Shown: piece by piece, positions 46,381 to 58,862 of the stretch
How the letters are laid out: each line of letters opens with the position of its first letter
Position numbering within the stretch: the stretch's first letter is position 1
Assembly (NCBI GenBank): GCA_013420905.1
Contig: JAAXNY010000017.1
Span: forward strand, 682,001 to 746,000
Origin: Collybia mongolica
Lineage: Eukaryota; Basidiomycota; Agaricomycetes; Agaricales; Clitocybaceae
DNA length: 64,000 nt
Direction: 5' to 3'
Program-made: the position numbers and the translations under genes
Notes under the pieces: generated by a model
The model's input: the letters and a program-made list of their open reading frames with translations, nothing else
What the model was told of the DNA's origin: nothing
Database searches by the model: none

Positions 46381-48154
46381 TTTCAGATAGCCGAGACTCG
46401 TCTGACTTGTAGATGTCGTTATTTCTTCGAATTCTGTACACGTCCATTACACGATATCCGGCCAATAAACTCCAATCCGGCGTAAGCTCATCAAGAAGCC
46501 CTGAAGTCAGATACCGCTTGAACTTAAATTTACAATCGAACAAATCAATACATGCCTTGACGATGGACATATTGTGTGCAGGCACCCTGCTTCTATTAGA
46601 TACGATGCACTACTTACGAGAACCTTAATGTAAGGGTACAGAGATGTCAATGTTTCAGATCCTTCCACCACTCCGCTCGTATCAGATCAAGTCACTGTAT
46701 GTGGCTACATGGGCAGTCTGAGACTCCGGGATCTGAACAGCAACCTACTCGTTATATTGAACCGACGATCATGGACTTCTAGTAAGTCCATTCTAATGTG
46801 GAGTGGCAGCCAACTATTTCTGATCCTGATTGACCTTTCCGCCGCCTCATACATATGTAGGTGTGAACATTGGGCTTGTAACTTGCGTTGCCCATGATGA
46901 TTTAGATCGGTCAGGCTCTGCACTTCAACCTCATCAATTTGGATACATCAAATGATTACGTGAACCTTGATCAGATACAGATACAACGTTGCTAAGAAGC
47001 GTGTATGTCGAACTACCCTTTACATACTATCGTGGTGATGAGCCACTGCAATGATAAAGGTCGATGGTCACTCCGAACTGGCCGCGAATGCCGTCGGCGC
47101 TTGCAGTAAGTTACGTGGTCGCAATACACACAGTTAAACTGCCTTTTTATAGATGACTTGAGTAAATGCAAGAACGGTGATTAAGTGCTGTAGCCTGTGG
47201 TACCCTTTTTATGTCAGTCCAGTTTACATTAGGACTTTTGTTCGCACACTTAAGTACAATATCACTAAGGTGCCGCCGATGCTGACGCCCGAAACCTTAA
47301 TACGAGCTCTAATCCCGCCGCCCCAAACCTGACTCTTTCGGTGTATCCTGTGTGTTGCGCTGCTGGCTGTAACTCTTTGTCACCGACCCTTTAGTGTGGG
47401 CTCCTGTTGGGCTTCTGTGGGCGCCTCATAGCCACAATTGCCGGCTGAACAGAGTCCAAAAGAAACTATACCTTTTGTACTATTGTCATGTGTAAAACTG
47501 CGATTATTCCGGAACCCCAACCACCACAAACTATGATTGTAGATACCCCCTTTTCTAATCATAAGGGGTTACAATTTTGCCTTGATCGCCTTTAGGCCTT
47601 GAATAAAGCCTTATTTGTAGCTATTTTTTTTTGCGACTACGCCATGATGTGATGCAAATTACCTCGAAGGTAATTTATATCAGTAAGAATCAATCCAGAA
47701 TCAATCCCGAATGATATCTCTTTGTCATACCAAATGCAAAATGCAACACGCCCTCTCAGATCCTCACACCGCCTTTTGGACTGACGCTCAGCGCTCAGCG
47801 CTCATCTCCAACCATCTTGTTGATGTAGAATGATATAAATATTCAGAAGAAAAATTGTTCACATCAGGTATTTCCCATACCTTATATATGTACATGTTTA
47901 TGTTCAGCGTGCCGATCTTGCAATCTTCGATTCCGAGTTCGAAGTATTGAGAATGAGGTATGTACTCTTTTCAACTGAGGGAAATTTGATGGTTACACCT
48001 CCCAACGTTGCGGCCATTTCCGTTATTTGATGTATGGGTCATGTGGCTTTGTATATACATATTTGTATATCCATTTCAATACTTTTTTAATTAGTTTCCA
48101 TTCCCCAATTTCGAACTCAGACATGCCGTGCTTGCAACGGTCCACGCTAGACGG
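46381..48154. other. Intergenic, no gene recognised
   Basis: No family motifs on either strand. A small stretch near 47,750-47,830 (CCTTTTGGACTGACGCTCAG) is slightly coding-like but lacks context. Confidence 0.4.
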
Positions 48155-48390
48155 TGAGTGGATGACCCAAAAAATGACCTTAACGGCAGTCGTGTGAAGC
48201 AAGAGACTAACAGGGGGAGGAGGGGCGATTCACAGAGTTCTTAGAGATGCACAGCTACAGCTATGGCCGGGAAGAACGGGTTCCATGGTAAGGTTTCCAA
48301 ATGGACCAAAGCATTAGCACGGCATGTTGAACGCGTGATGACCATCCATGCTGTCCTCCCCCCCACCCACCCAGAAGGCTGAATTACTCT
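48155..48390 (-). pseudogene. Relic of a wax-synthase-like acyltransferase
   Basis: Nucleotide-level similarity to the intact gene around 38,960-39,190. GGCAGTCGTGTGAAGCAAG matches GGTAGTCGTGTCAAGCAAG, CTACAGCTATGGCCG matches GACAGCTATGGCCG, and then come GGACCAAAGCATTAGCACG and a weak match further on. It is too degraded to translate, with no other part of the gene nearby. Confidence 0.6.
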
Positions 48391-49325
48391 CATGTTATGC
48401 CGATCTGCCGCTGTGTCGTGCATTATGCATGCATTGAGCAAAACGCCTGGCTATATGTGTATTTACAAGGTTCCCGCTACCAGGCGTTTCCCACGCCAAT
48501 GCGGGGGCCGGGAAATGATTGATTACCGCTGTAACGGGGCATATCGCTTTTGTCCTCTTTCCGGTCAATTGTCATATGTCAAAACCTTGTAAGCAGAGAA
48601 CCAAGGGAGTGGGGATGTTTTTGAGCTTACGTTTTTTTATTTCCTATGGGGTTGGCAGAAATGCATCATTTCAAGTTTGGAATACAGTATCACATAGCCA
48701 CGGATAAAGCTTACGGAGACGCGAGATCTGATACGCAACTGATAGACGTGACGAACAACCCAAAACTACGAGATGACCCGGCGTATATAGTGCTGGTAAA
48801 ATACAATATACCGAGTTGGGATGGGGGCACCGGCGTACACCAGTTAGCTAGACTGGAGCGATTGATATCTCAGAAATTTTGGATGCCTCCCCTGTACTTA
48901 TGTGGTGCCCGGTGACTTCAATTGTACGACACTGTGAGTTTTTCAGCCCCTTGCTATCATGATTAATCCCCCTCTCGTTATCTAGCAAATAAGAGTACGA
49001 CTTCGGTTCCTCAGGTCTCTGGGACCAGTGAAGGGGAGTGCAGCTTAATTGGAGATATCCTCGACAGCGTACAAGCGTGCCAGGACTCAACATGTAATCA
49101 TCTGTACGCCCGAAGTGCCGCGGTAATCATGCATCCGCATTCCATGGAGAAGGATACGCCGTCATACGCGAACTAGGCTGCTGTACTAGAACGCTTCGAG
49201 CACTATGTGTTATGTCAGGACTGAGCTTTCGCAGAATCTGGAGTGGAGACTTGAAAGGAACGTATCATAAGCTAGATATTTAGTACATGATATGCATCGG
49301 AATTAGAGACGCTAGAAGCCGAACA
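48391..49325. other. Unassigned sequence with a protein-like frame
   Basis: A plus-strand frame at 48646-48915 (contains HFKFGIQYHIATDKAYGDAR) has good amino-acid composition and could be a gene fragment, but no family is recognised. The rest appears non-coding. It is downstream of the glutathionyl-hydroquinone reductase. Confidence 0.3.
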
Positions 49326-50639
49326 TCACAATGGCAGCACAAGTGGTAACGGGCCGATAGGGATGATACCCAGAGGGTTGGTCTTATGATTTTGGTGAGT
49401 CTCGGAGCTTGTAGACTGAAGGTAAGACCTACAGGACTAACACCGTGGTAAGTGATTTTGATATGATCAAACCTGGTCACAGTTTTGAATGCATCGTCCT
49501 CCCAGTAAAGTTTTCGCATCCACCTGTTCGGGTAAAAGTATGCGATTTGGAGGAATTTTTGGATACAAATTGGTGCTCACGAATGTATCGCTGGATACCC
49601 ATCTCGGATTCTGCGAACGTTGCACCGGAAAGCCCCGCCGAAGTAAACAACATCAAAACGGATCTGGGTAAGGTTGAATTTTTGAGAGGCCAACATAATA
49701 ACAACACTCATACGGCCGTTGTCCAGAGCCTCACATCCGCCTCTGTAAGCTGGTCACCTACAAGAAATTTTTGCGTGGAGAGAATTTTCTCCACTCTGTC
49801 AAGCGCTTCGAAGACCTTGTGTGCGGCACTTTCATATTTACTTTGGGATCCTGCAAAGGCGGCTTTGTAGACTCCATCTGTACGTCGTCCAGATCAGGAG
49901 ATAAATAAAAATCTAGTGTTATGCTTGCCGTTTAACATGTCATACACCCAGGTGTTGATGTCGTCAATTTTCATGCGAGCAGCAACCGGGTAGAGATCTA
50001 TTTTGCTGTACTGTGGTGGCAGCAAGTGATTGAATGCAGAGTTGAAGATGCGCATGATGTCGCCACTCTCATTATTCACAATGGTGGCCTGCTCTTTATC
50101 CCAGAGGAGAGGTACTGAGGGTCTTCATATGAGGCATCTTAGGTAATTTAAAAACTGTATATGTAGACGCGTACCTTCCCGTGTAATCTGGATACGCTTT
50201 CAAGTAAAGTTCTCGAAGGTAGTCGAAATTGAACAACGGGTCTCTATCTGTGCCGGGGAATGGATCGGGACCAGCGAAAGGCCACCCAAGTTTCAGGTCA
50301 TAGTGGGGTCCAGCCACAGTGATACCTGGATTCTGTCAGGCCTTATGGAAGTCATCAGTTGAGGCGGCGCACCAACGACGCTCTCTAAACCTTTCAACTT
50401 GTGAGTAATGAGAGTTCGAGCGGCGTATGCTGTTCTAGGAGTTGAGACCAAAGAGAATGATCAAATCACGAGAAGAGCTCACGACAACCATAGGAAACAT
50501 AGAGGTGATAACGACCTGAAAATATGTTTGCAAGAATGTATAGAAGTTAATGAGGCGATAACGAACCGATTTTAGGCTCGAATTTGCCGCCTTCCTCTAT
50601 CATGTCCCTGAATGACGTGGGTGCGCTCACTTCGGGCAT
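49326..50639 (-). CDS. Glutathionyl-hydroquinone reductase (Xi-class GST, ECM4/YqjG type)
   Basis: Reduces glutathionyl-hydroquinones, using glutathione, in the cytosol. Exons from MPEVSAPTSFRDMIEEGGK (start 50639). The active-site Cys is in GRYHLYVSYGC, joined across an intron to PYAARTLITHKLKGL, giving the CPYA version of the family's CPWA. Further on come AGPHYDLKLGWPFAGPDPFP, LRELYLKAYPDYTG, PLLWDKEQATIVNNESGDI, the C-terminal domain (KFLVGDQLTEADVRLWTTA, then RNVRRIRDGYPAIHSW-like), and the tail IIPIGPLPLVLPL at the stop (49326-49328). Each join needed an alternative acceptor that restores frame, and all did. The last intron near 49,430 is the least certain. Enzymes of this class act on quinone conjugates, which suits a cluster with a phenol hydroxylase. 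Confidence 0.83.
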
Positions 50640-51114
50640 ATTGATATTATTTAAAGGCTTGAACGTCAAAGGCGATGCGCGCAAACACTCAGGGTTGTGG
50701 GTGGGGTGGCGGTTGGACCTTGACTTGGCAGATATACTTTAAAGCATCACAAAATGTCACATGTGACGCCGCTGGGATATCTAGGACATAACCAGGGGCA
50801 TGGAGAGTGGGCTTTCCGGCAGAATGTAATTATAAGTAAGTGGCCGGGGATTCTGGGGAACATTTTTTGGAAGGGGCGAAGCAAACAAGCAAGGACAAAT
50901 ACAGGCACAACAAATATCGGCAATGCCATCGGGTACGACGTCCTTCCCGATTCTTCGGACTCGGAACGCGTATACGTACGATGATCAGTCGGACTCTTCA
51001 TGGCATTTCCAAGCGATGGTTTATCTTGATTAACATTACCCTTACACACCTTTGAGCACTTAGTGACTCGTCAGGCTTTTCTTCGATTACTGTACCCACT
51101 TATATTCGAAGCAT
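50640..51114. other. Intergenic between GHR and P450
   Basis: Presumed promoter of the reductase gene and 3' flank of the P450. No motif recognised. Confidence 0.4.
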
Positions 51115-53383
51115 CTACGAAATTGGTGCTACAGGAGCAACACGAACTGGGAGCTGGGATTTACTTTCATCAGCACCCCTTACAGCAGGATACATGGTTC
51201 CGCCCATCATCCATACAACTTCTTTTCCAGCAGCTGGGGAAATCTTGTACTCTGAGAAGAGCCTCGAAAGGACAACCTCTATAATGGTAGTGTTAGTACC
51301 GATAAACCCCAATGAGAATAGGAAACCGACTCATTTCGAGCTCTGAATACTTGAACCCACTTCGAACGAAGCAAAGGCTCAGGGAAAGTCAATGGTGAAC
51401 GTCAACAGGACAACACTTACATGCACGCTCGAGGCCCACCCATAAATGTCATTCTGGGCAGAAGTGTTGAATAGGCATGAAGTTGAGAGCGTAAATGTAC
51501 CTACATGTTGCTGTATACAGAGGGTATACGCGCTGCAGACACGGAGTCTGGAAGAGGATAAAGCCACCTTTCAGGTCGCCACCGTTCAGCATCTCCTCCC
51601 CAAATCCTTTGGTCAACATTCGCGGCAGCAATACCTAGGTAAACCATCGTGGACTTCGGAACAACTATGCTAGTAATTTCTGTGTCGGACTTGTTTGATT
51701 TGACTGCGAACGTCAAGGGCAAAACCGTATCCTTAATTGTACTAGAGGATGCGTAAATTAAGAGTAATCCGAGATATAGCTCGCGCTACGTACACGCGGG
51801 GAAAAGCAATGACGGGGGGGAATCTAGAAGGTCTCAATGAGGAACTTGAAGGCATATTAGATATCGCACTTACACCCTCAACGACTCCCGTATGATAGCA
51901 TCAAGGAACGGCAAAGAATTCAGAGCTTCGTAATCCATGTGAGCCCCATGGGTATGTTGTGCAGCAAGGAGTTCTTCTCGAAGCCTTTCCTGTTTATCAG
52001 GATACAGGGATAATAGGTCGATCATTCTGCAGATTGCGCCCGAGGTAGTCTCGAACGCGGCAAAGGTCAAGGTTCTGCCCCCCGCTGATTGAGTCATCAA
52101 ATAATGAGGCTTGATAAGGAGGTACTCACGTCATTTGGGCAATTATTTCTTCCTCAGACAGACAATCGTCTGCTGACGCCTCGGCGTTCGCACGCACTGG
52201 TTCAGTGAGCAACGGAGATGACAAGAAGCTACGAGGGCGTACTCACACAGAAGGCTAATAATGTCCACTCCGCTATCGGAGTTTTCAGAGTATTTTTTCT
52301 TCAGAATATGAATAGACTCGGCCTCCAATCGATTGATGATATCCCTCAAGTCCCTGATGGGACGAAATGGTATACAGTAATTGACCAAGAATCGGCGAAC
52401 GTTGGCAGGGATGATCGTCGTGAGCAGTGGAAGGAAGGGTAGAAGAAAGTTTATGCGTGTTGCAGTCGGACTGAAGTTGCTTTGAAGCGGTTAGTCGGTT
52501 TGAAGGGTGAAAGGAATCTTACAAGAGATTCTTCGCGTAATCAACATATCCAAGTCCATTTGTGCTAGAAAACGAATCAAACGACGTACCCAAACCACCA
52601 CAGCCGATCATTTCCAAGGCTGCACGAGAAACCAAGTCGTTCATATCCACCACGCCGTGGCCGGTCTGGCGTAGATGTGAAATTAGTTGATCACAGACAC
52701 CATGAAACAACTCCGTAACGGATCGTAAATGGGTGATACTGAAGAGAGGATTGAGCATTTTCCTCTGCTTGCGGTGTTGCGCGCCTATATAACGCTAAGC
52801 CGCGGCTTCTGGCCTTCATGAAAATGCATACCATAAGTAGTCAAGAGTCCGTCGCCGAGCGCAAGTTTATTGAGTCTGTTTTACTAAAGATCGTAAGTTG
52901 TAAGTTATGGGAAGAATATATTTACTGGAAAACGACAGGGGATTCGGCAAAACAATCCAGGTTGCTAACGGTGATGTGGTGTAAAGCTCGAGGATCTGAT
53001 ACATAAATACCATCTTGCTGGACCGTAATCAGCTATGCACTATTCTTACCCCTAGTTTCACTGGAAAGCACTCACACCGAATACACCCTTGAATTTGAAG
53101 AGACTTCCATATCGTCGTGCTAAGTCAAGGTGGTATGACGCCCCATGAGCGGATACAAGCTTTTGTAAATGACCTGTAACATGTTGAATAGTGATTCGGG
53201 GGCCACAATTTTAATGCCAAACGCGTCACCAGTTAGTCTAGAAGGTGATGGCGGTCCAGGTAGCCTGTGCAATGGAGAAGAAGGCCGCAAGAACCGTAGC
53301 CATACTAGTCCGCTACAAATGACGCACGTGGAGATGAGTAGAGTGAGCATCATGACGTTCAAGCTGTGCTCAAATGAATACAT
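51115..53383 (-). CDS. Cytochrome P450 (first in cluster)
   Basis: Membrane-bound monooxygenase, many short exons. It starts with a hydrophobic anchor (MMLTLLISTCVICSGLVWL) and the Pro-rich hinge LHRLPGPPSPSRLTG. Then come ARRYGSLFKFKGVFG, LGDGLLTTYG and the helix C region GAQHRKQRKMLNPLF. Helix I reads LTFAAFETTSGAI, with Ala-x-Phe-Glu-Thr-Thr where many P450s have AGxDT. ExxR is IIRESLRV near 51,880. The PERF-like segment is ERWRPERWL. The heme-binding loop is FMGGPRACIG, the Cys at about 51,420. The C-terminus ends QLPVRVAPVAPIS. Intron phases were resolvable at every step checked. The substrate is unknown. Confidence 0.85.
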
Positions 53384-53760
53384 AATATGTTGAGCCTTTT
53401 ATAAACCGACGAAACCTCTCAGTTGACGCGTTGACGTGGGTAAGGACACAGTACTATTGGCTATGAGGTGAGAATCATCGAAGTTCATTCTGATGACAAG
53501 CATTAACCTCAACTCCATCTGGCTAGGGACTAACATGGGCTTACCTGAGTATTGATCATAGATGCAGATCGGGTCGGGTATGGGCCATTTGTACAGGATC
53601 TACATATATCAGGGTAACATTTTAAACTCAGCGACATCGCTGAGATATGATGCTGTGCTTACACCACAGTCCGAACTCCACATACTATCAGTGGCCCAAC
53701 ATTGCCCGTGGGTAGTGTAAGGCTGTGAAGGGGTGTCTGGGGCCGGATAAGGCCTCTACT
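53384..53760. other. P450 promoter region
   Basis: Non-coding with normal CpG content; the composition changes sharply at about 53,760. Confidence 0.4.
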
Positions 53761-54539
53761 GCCCAAATTCGGCGTTACTTGACACTTTTTTGAGCATTTT
53801 TAACACCCAATCACTGTTACTAACACTGCTTTTGGACTATGACAAAGTGTGATGGCTGACTAAGCTTTCCAAAAGCATCCTCAGTAACAGTAAATCCAGC
53901 CTTTCTCCCTCATTTTGAGTGCTTTCTGTTGGAAAAATAAATTGACTTATTGCATGAAGCACTAATTGGAATGGTTTTTTGGCCCACTTAGCACAAAATC
54001 TCCAGTGGAAGGGTCTGTGAGATAATAATAAGCAAGGATTTACCCAGTAGCAACCAGCTCTGGGCCAAAATTAGAACCCATTAGATTCAGAGGCTGGAAG
54101 TATGAGGTCCAATATGTAGTTCACATATACCAGAGTATCTGAATGAGAAAGAGCCAAGAAGAGAGAAGTCCCAGAAGTGTCCAGATGAAGCACCAGAATG
54201 ACCACAACAGTTGTATTCAGGTAGGTGTAAGGGCAACCCTACATTGCACCATGCTAACCCCAAGTTGGCCAGTGCGTGATCTAGCAGAGGAGTCCAAAGT
54301 TATATTTATGAAGTCAAGTAACAGGCTATCTACTTACCTAGCAGAGGAATCCAAAGAGAATACTCTGAGGATCCTCTGCCAGGGGTCTCTATCCTATGTA
54401 CCTATTCTAAACAATAGCCATGGAGTCCCATTGTTGCCACATGGCTCAGGGTCATAGTGTACACTATCTACAAGCAAACCAATGTGCTCTGATGGGAAGC
54501 TGATGTACTCCAACTGGAATCTGATGTATGAGTGCAAGT

Positions 54540-54935
54540 GCCAATGTTGATGCATGATGCCAATGCCAATGTCTGATGTGTGAAGTTGGAGCTATGTGTG
54601 CAGAATTGGGTGTTCCCCTTACAGTAGGTAAACTACAATGTAACATATCATACAGTCCAGTGGACATATACAATGTAGTGTATGGTATAGTCTGCAGATG
54701 CTATATTGTCTGCTACAATATAAATATGTAACTACATGTAGTTATACCATACAGTTCTAGCAGACCACCCCCAGCCCCAATGGATAGACATGTATTTCCA
54801 TATGGCCATATGGCAATTATATTTGGCATAGACTACATGTAGTCCTTGGCCATACAGCAATTCTAGTGGACCACACACTGTAAGGGGAATGCCCAATTCC
54901 ACACACATGGCTCCAATTTCACACATCAGGCATTG
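54540..54935. repeat. Imperfect inverted repeat with two TGTAAGGGGAATG arms
   Basis: The left arm (about 54540-54623) and right arm (54879-54935) are reverse complements: GAATTGGGTGTTCCCCTTAC against GTAAGGGGAATGCCCAATTC, continued by GATGTGTGAAGTTGGAGC-like against GCTCCAATTTCACACATC. The loop holds CTACATGTAG sequence shared with 25,918-26,066. This may be a foldback element or two LTR-like copies in opposite orientation. Confidence 0.6.
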
Positions 54936-54989
54936 GCAAAAGGGAATGGAAAAAAGCTTGCTGACAGGGGCTAGAGATTCTATGTAAGT

Positions 54990-55294
54990 GCAAAGTCTTC
55001 AAGACAGTCAACCTACCAAAGGGGAAAAAGCCTGTTATAAATAAATGGGTACTCAATGTTGAATCCACTGGCTGAAAAAAGGCTAGATTGGTCATTAAGG
55101 GTTTTATCCAAATTGGAGGCATAGATTTTGATGAGATCTTCTCACTGATTGTACATTATGAAACTGTATGTCTCATACTCAGCCTTGCAGTTTTAGAACA
55201 ATGGCACATCTTGGGAGTAGATGTAGTGAGTGCCTTCCTATATGGAGAACTAACCAAGGAGGTCTATATGGTGTCACACCCCAAAAGTATTTGA
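54990..55294 (+). pseudogene. Ty1/Copia reverse transcriptase fragment
   Basis: Two frames meet the Copia RT start: PVINKWVLNVESTG, an in-frame TGA, then KARLVIKGFIQIGGIDFDEI, followed by LGVDVVSAFLYGELTKEVYM, which is the conserved DV-xAFL-G-L-E-V-YM block. The catalytic YxDD region is missing. Retrotransposon relic. Confidence 0.8.
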
Positions 55295-58060
55295 GTAATA
55301 GTTCCATGAAATCAGCAAGGGACATGTATATTTCACAGATACCAATATACCCCACAAATCCCAATATATTACAATCACATGCCATGAAGAAAATGACTCC
55401 CAAACCAAAATCACATGAAACAACCAGATCCAAGCCCAATAATTGAATGAGTCACTGAAATAAAACTTGGCATAGTCAAGGGCCATGTGATCATGAGTCC
55501 TTATGTTTACATAAGTAACTCATTCATCATCCTAGGTTTGCAGGAAAAATTTAGCATGCCCAACAAGATCCAGTGTTGTTTTTCCCACAGTTAGTAATTT
55601 GGAAGTGTTCTGAGAATTCATTAGAACATGATCAGTAAACATTTTAAAGTACATCAGTAAGACTTTGTAGTTGTGGAAATATTTACCTATATGCTGCCAT
55701 ATGCCTTAAGACTAATACCACTTGCACAGCCCTAGCAGACTTATCTAGGCTTCCAACATATTTCCAATGTATTTCCCCAATGTACCTATATAGATGGGGC
55801 TGTCCAGTTGTGGATGACACCTTTGCAATAACCTAGGCCTGGATCCTTGCCTTGTGACAAAGTCCACTTAGTCCCCTCCCTGTGTGGCTGAACCTCACCA
55901 CTCATACCACTCTCCCCTTCAGACACTTGGTACAATGCAGCCCCTTACAATATGCAAAATAGGTTTTGAGTACAAACTGAGTATATTCAGCAGAACATTT
56001 TATATATCCTCTGAAATTATCTATGAGTATGCAGATGAAGGTTTTTTTACAATCCAATCCAAGCTTGCTTGAAATATTATCTTTAGGTATAAACTAACTC
56101 CCCCAGTAACTCTCAGTAAAAAGCAAAAGTTGATCTGTGGTCAGTGAATGGTTGGCTTTTAGTCAGGTTTGGACTTAGGACTGACTAATATGCATTTTTG
56201 AGACATTTCACCAACTAGCTCTAGTCATTTAATGGTCACATTTAGTTAAGCCCTAGTCAGTGTCAGGTCACATCAGCAAATCCTGATCAGTCTGGTGCCT
56301 AGTGTGACAGCACTGTGCAGAGACCTACAGTACCACAGAGTCCACAGTACACGTCCCTATAGTGGCAGCTCTGTATGGTGACACAGATCTTCTGTGAATC
56401 ACTGTGTAAGCTATCATTTTTACTGTGTATTACTGCACGGGACAGGGGGATTCCCTATAGAGCTTTCCAGTCATACCTATCCTCTGTATTGTTTTGTATA
56501 ATGCAATGAATTCAGGCAAGGAATGTTCAACATTAGAGGATCACACAGGTTCTCAAAATGAGGTGGCAATAATAAAAATATATTCACCAGCATGGGTATA
56601 AATATAAGCTGAAAATATATGGCAGATGGGAAGCATATGGTAGATTAAGGATGGGTTACTAATTAGTTGAGAATGATGTTGAGATTCATGTCATCTGGGG
56701 TCAGCTTCCCTTTCTTCAATTGCATCCTGGAATAGACATGAGTCGGTTCAAGTACCAAGGATACATGAGCACTTGCCTTCCAACCCTGCCAACACCCTCC
56801 AACATATCACCAAACCTCACACCATAATAATGACTCCCCCCAAGACCACCAATAAGACCCATGACCACCCCATGTATTTCTGCATATCCATCAGGCCATT
56901 AGTGCGATGTGGCAATCATACTGGGGTCGTTGAGGGATAGGGAGGTCCCTTGCCACATCATTGTGCCATTGTTGGGGGTAGTTCCAAGTTTGGGGCCATG
57001 AGCATAAGTGTGATGTGGCAGGTGTACAAGGGTAGGTGAACATACCTGGTGGGTACTTCCTGACATGGCACAGGCAGTTAGCATGATGTGGCACTAGGGA
57101 TGGCCAGAGATTGAGGGAGGTGGAGAGGGGGGCTGTTGTCCAGTCATTGTCAATGGTGATGAAGGTGGGTGGTTGTTTGCATGAGCTACCTTCTGAATGA
57201 AAGCACTAAGTATTTTGAAACTCAGCCTGAGAAACCCACACACCACTCAAACGGGTGTGGGTTTCGACCATGATGCATGCACATACCCACCCAAATATGT
57301 ACTTCTTGGAGCAGGCATGGAGAAGCAACAACACCATCAAGGGAGATGTGGTAGCATTGGCATGAGTACAAATGCTTGCAGGTTTAATCCCTTGGTTCGG
57401 CACAAAGGCCAATCCAAGATTGTTGAAGGAAACTACATCAGAATACAGTACCATATCCTTCCTGAATAAATACATAGATGAGGAGCTATTTTATGCATCT
57501 TATTAGTTCCCATTACAGTTTTTTTTATCAAACTACTTGTTCAACAACATGGACTTAGTGGCTAATCTGACACAATCTGTATAGTAAGGGCTCCTTTATG
57601 ATGATGTACAGGCCCGAAACATCCACACAAAGCTGCACAGAAAAGGCCCAATCTGTACAGGCTGAATGTACTCTATCCAGCTCTGCACAGAACTGTGAAG
57701 TCAAAGTCCAGCTCTGCATAGCACTGTGAAGACACCAATGAATTTGAGAGACGCTGCGGTTCCTGTTGGCTATTTGTGGGAAAAATCAGGGTTTGCTGAT
57801 GCAGTCAGTTATTATTTAAATTCTCAGTCACCTGTTAGTCATTTTTCTGGGTCAGTGTTCTATCAACTAGTGTTAACCAGTGGTCATTCTATTGTGTTAT
57901 TACTAGTACAGAGGAGTTGGTCTAGCTACACCACCATAACACCTTGAAATCATTTCTTACTACTGTTTCCCCTGGGTTTTCAATGGCATAGTTGAAGGAC
58001 AGTGTTTACTCTAATTAGTGGTTGCAGTGAGGGCTTAATGAAGCTGTTCCAATAAAAGCC

Positions 58061-58862
58061 TTAGTATCTGTCTGAACAGTAAATTTGTCTAGAGACTCAC
58101 ATTATACAAAGGCCATTGAATGCCTGATCCTAAATGAGTTTGGGGTGTAATAGCTGTATCTGTTAGAGAGCAGGATGAGCAGTGTGGCTTAGGTATGGTG
58201 GCGCGGCAACAGAGAGGATAGCATAGCACAAAGAGCTGGAGCTGTTCAGGGCAGGTCTTACAAGCGTAAAAGAAAAAAAAATCCTATTTTCGTAAGCCAG
58301 TAACCAAGAATTCTTGTTTGTGTAAGCAGAAAACCGAAAACAAGGAAAGATTTCTTGAAACTTTTGGCAATTTATTTTGGCTTGGTAAAAACACAAGCCT
58401 GACTATTGCCTGACCTCAGAAGGACATCCAGACCAGGGCCAGACCTAACACTGACTAGCCTTTTTACTGAGAGTGACTTCCTGTGTGAGTTTGTTTCGGA
58501 CCCGCAGAAAACTACTAACCAATCAGTAACACTACGATCTCAAGCTTCTAGCACGAGTGTCATGGTATTATTCTCTGATGACCTGGACAATTTCTGTTTG
58601 CATGCCTTACCATTCTCTGCCTTTCGGTATATATCACATATGGCGCCCATCTGCAAATTCCAATACATTTCCACCACCTAATGCAATATTACGAGCGAGT
58701 TCTAGTTGACTCTATAAAGGCTCTATCCTGGGCTGATATGTCCTGCTCGAAAGGTTCCAACACAGTAGCCTGGTCGGCGTAATGGCGGCGTATTATTTCG
58801 GCTTTCTCCTTTGAACGAGGTTGAATGGTACACCGAAACGGCAATGGCGTTGCGTTGACACC
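58061..58862. other. Transition back to normal composition, no gene
   Basis: CpG reappears from about 58,190. The sequence is the 3' flank of the second P450. Short frames show no motif. Confidence 0.4.

Larger units (their letters stand above)
53761..58060. mobile_element. CpG-depleted transposon graveyard splitting the gene cluster
   Basis: Over 4 kb with almost no CG dinucleotides, no intact gene, and TG/CA-rich text. It holds a Copia reverse-transcriptase remnant (54990-55294) and an inverted repeat (54540-54935). Short frames such as 57197-57469 are unassigned. The boundaries are set by composition only. Confidence 0.6.

Noticed and set aside
47740..47840. A stretch like a Myb/SANT-type segment (FWTDAQRSALISNH)
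   Set aside because: Too short, no second helix or neighbouring exon, so not supported.
53761..58060. Possible genuine genes in short open frames (for example 57197-57469)
   Set aside because: CpG-depleted context and lack of motifs or introns favour chance frames in decayed repeats.
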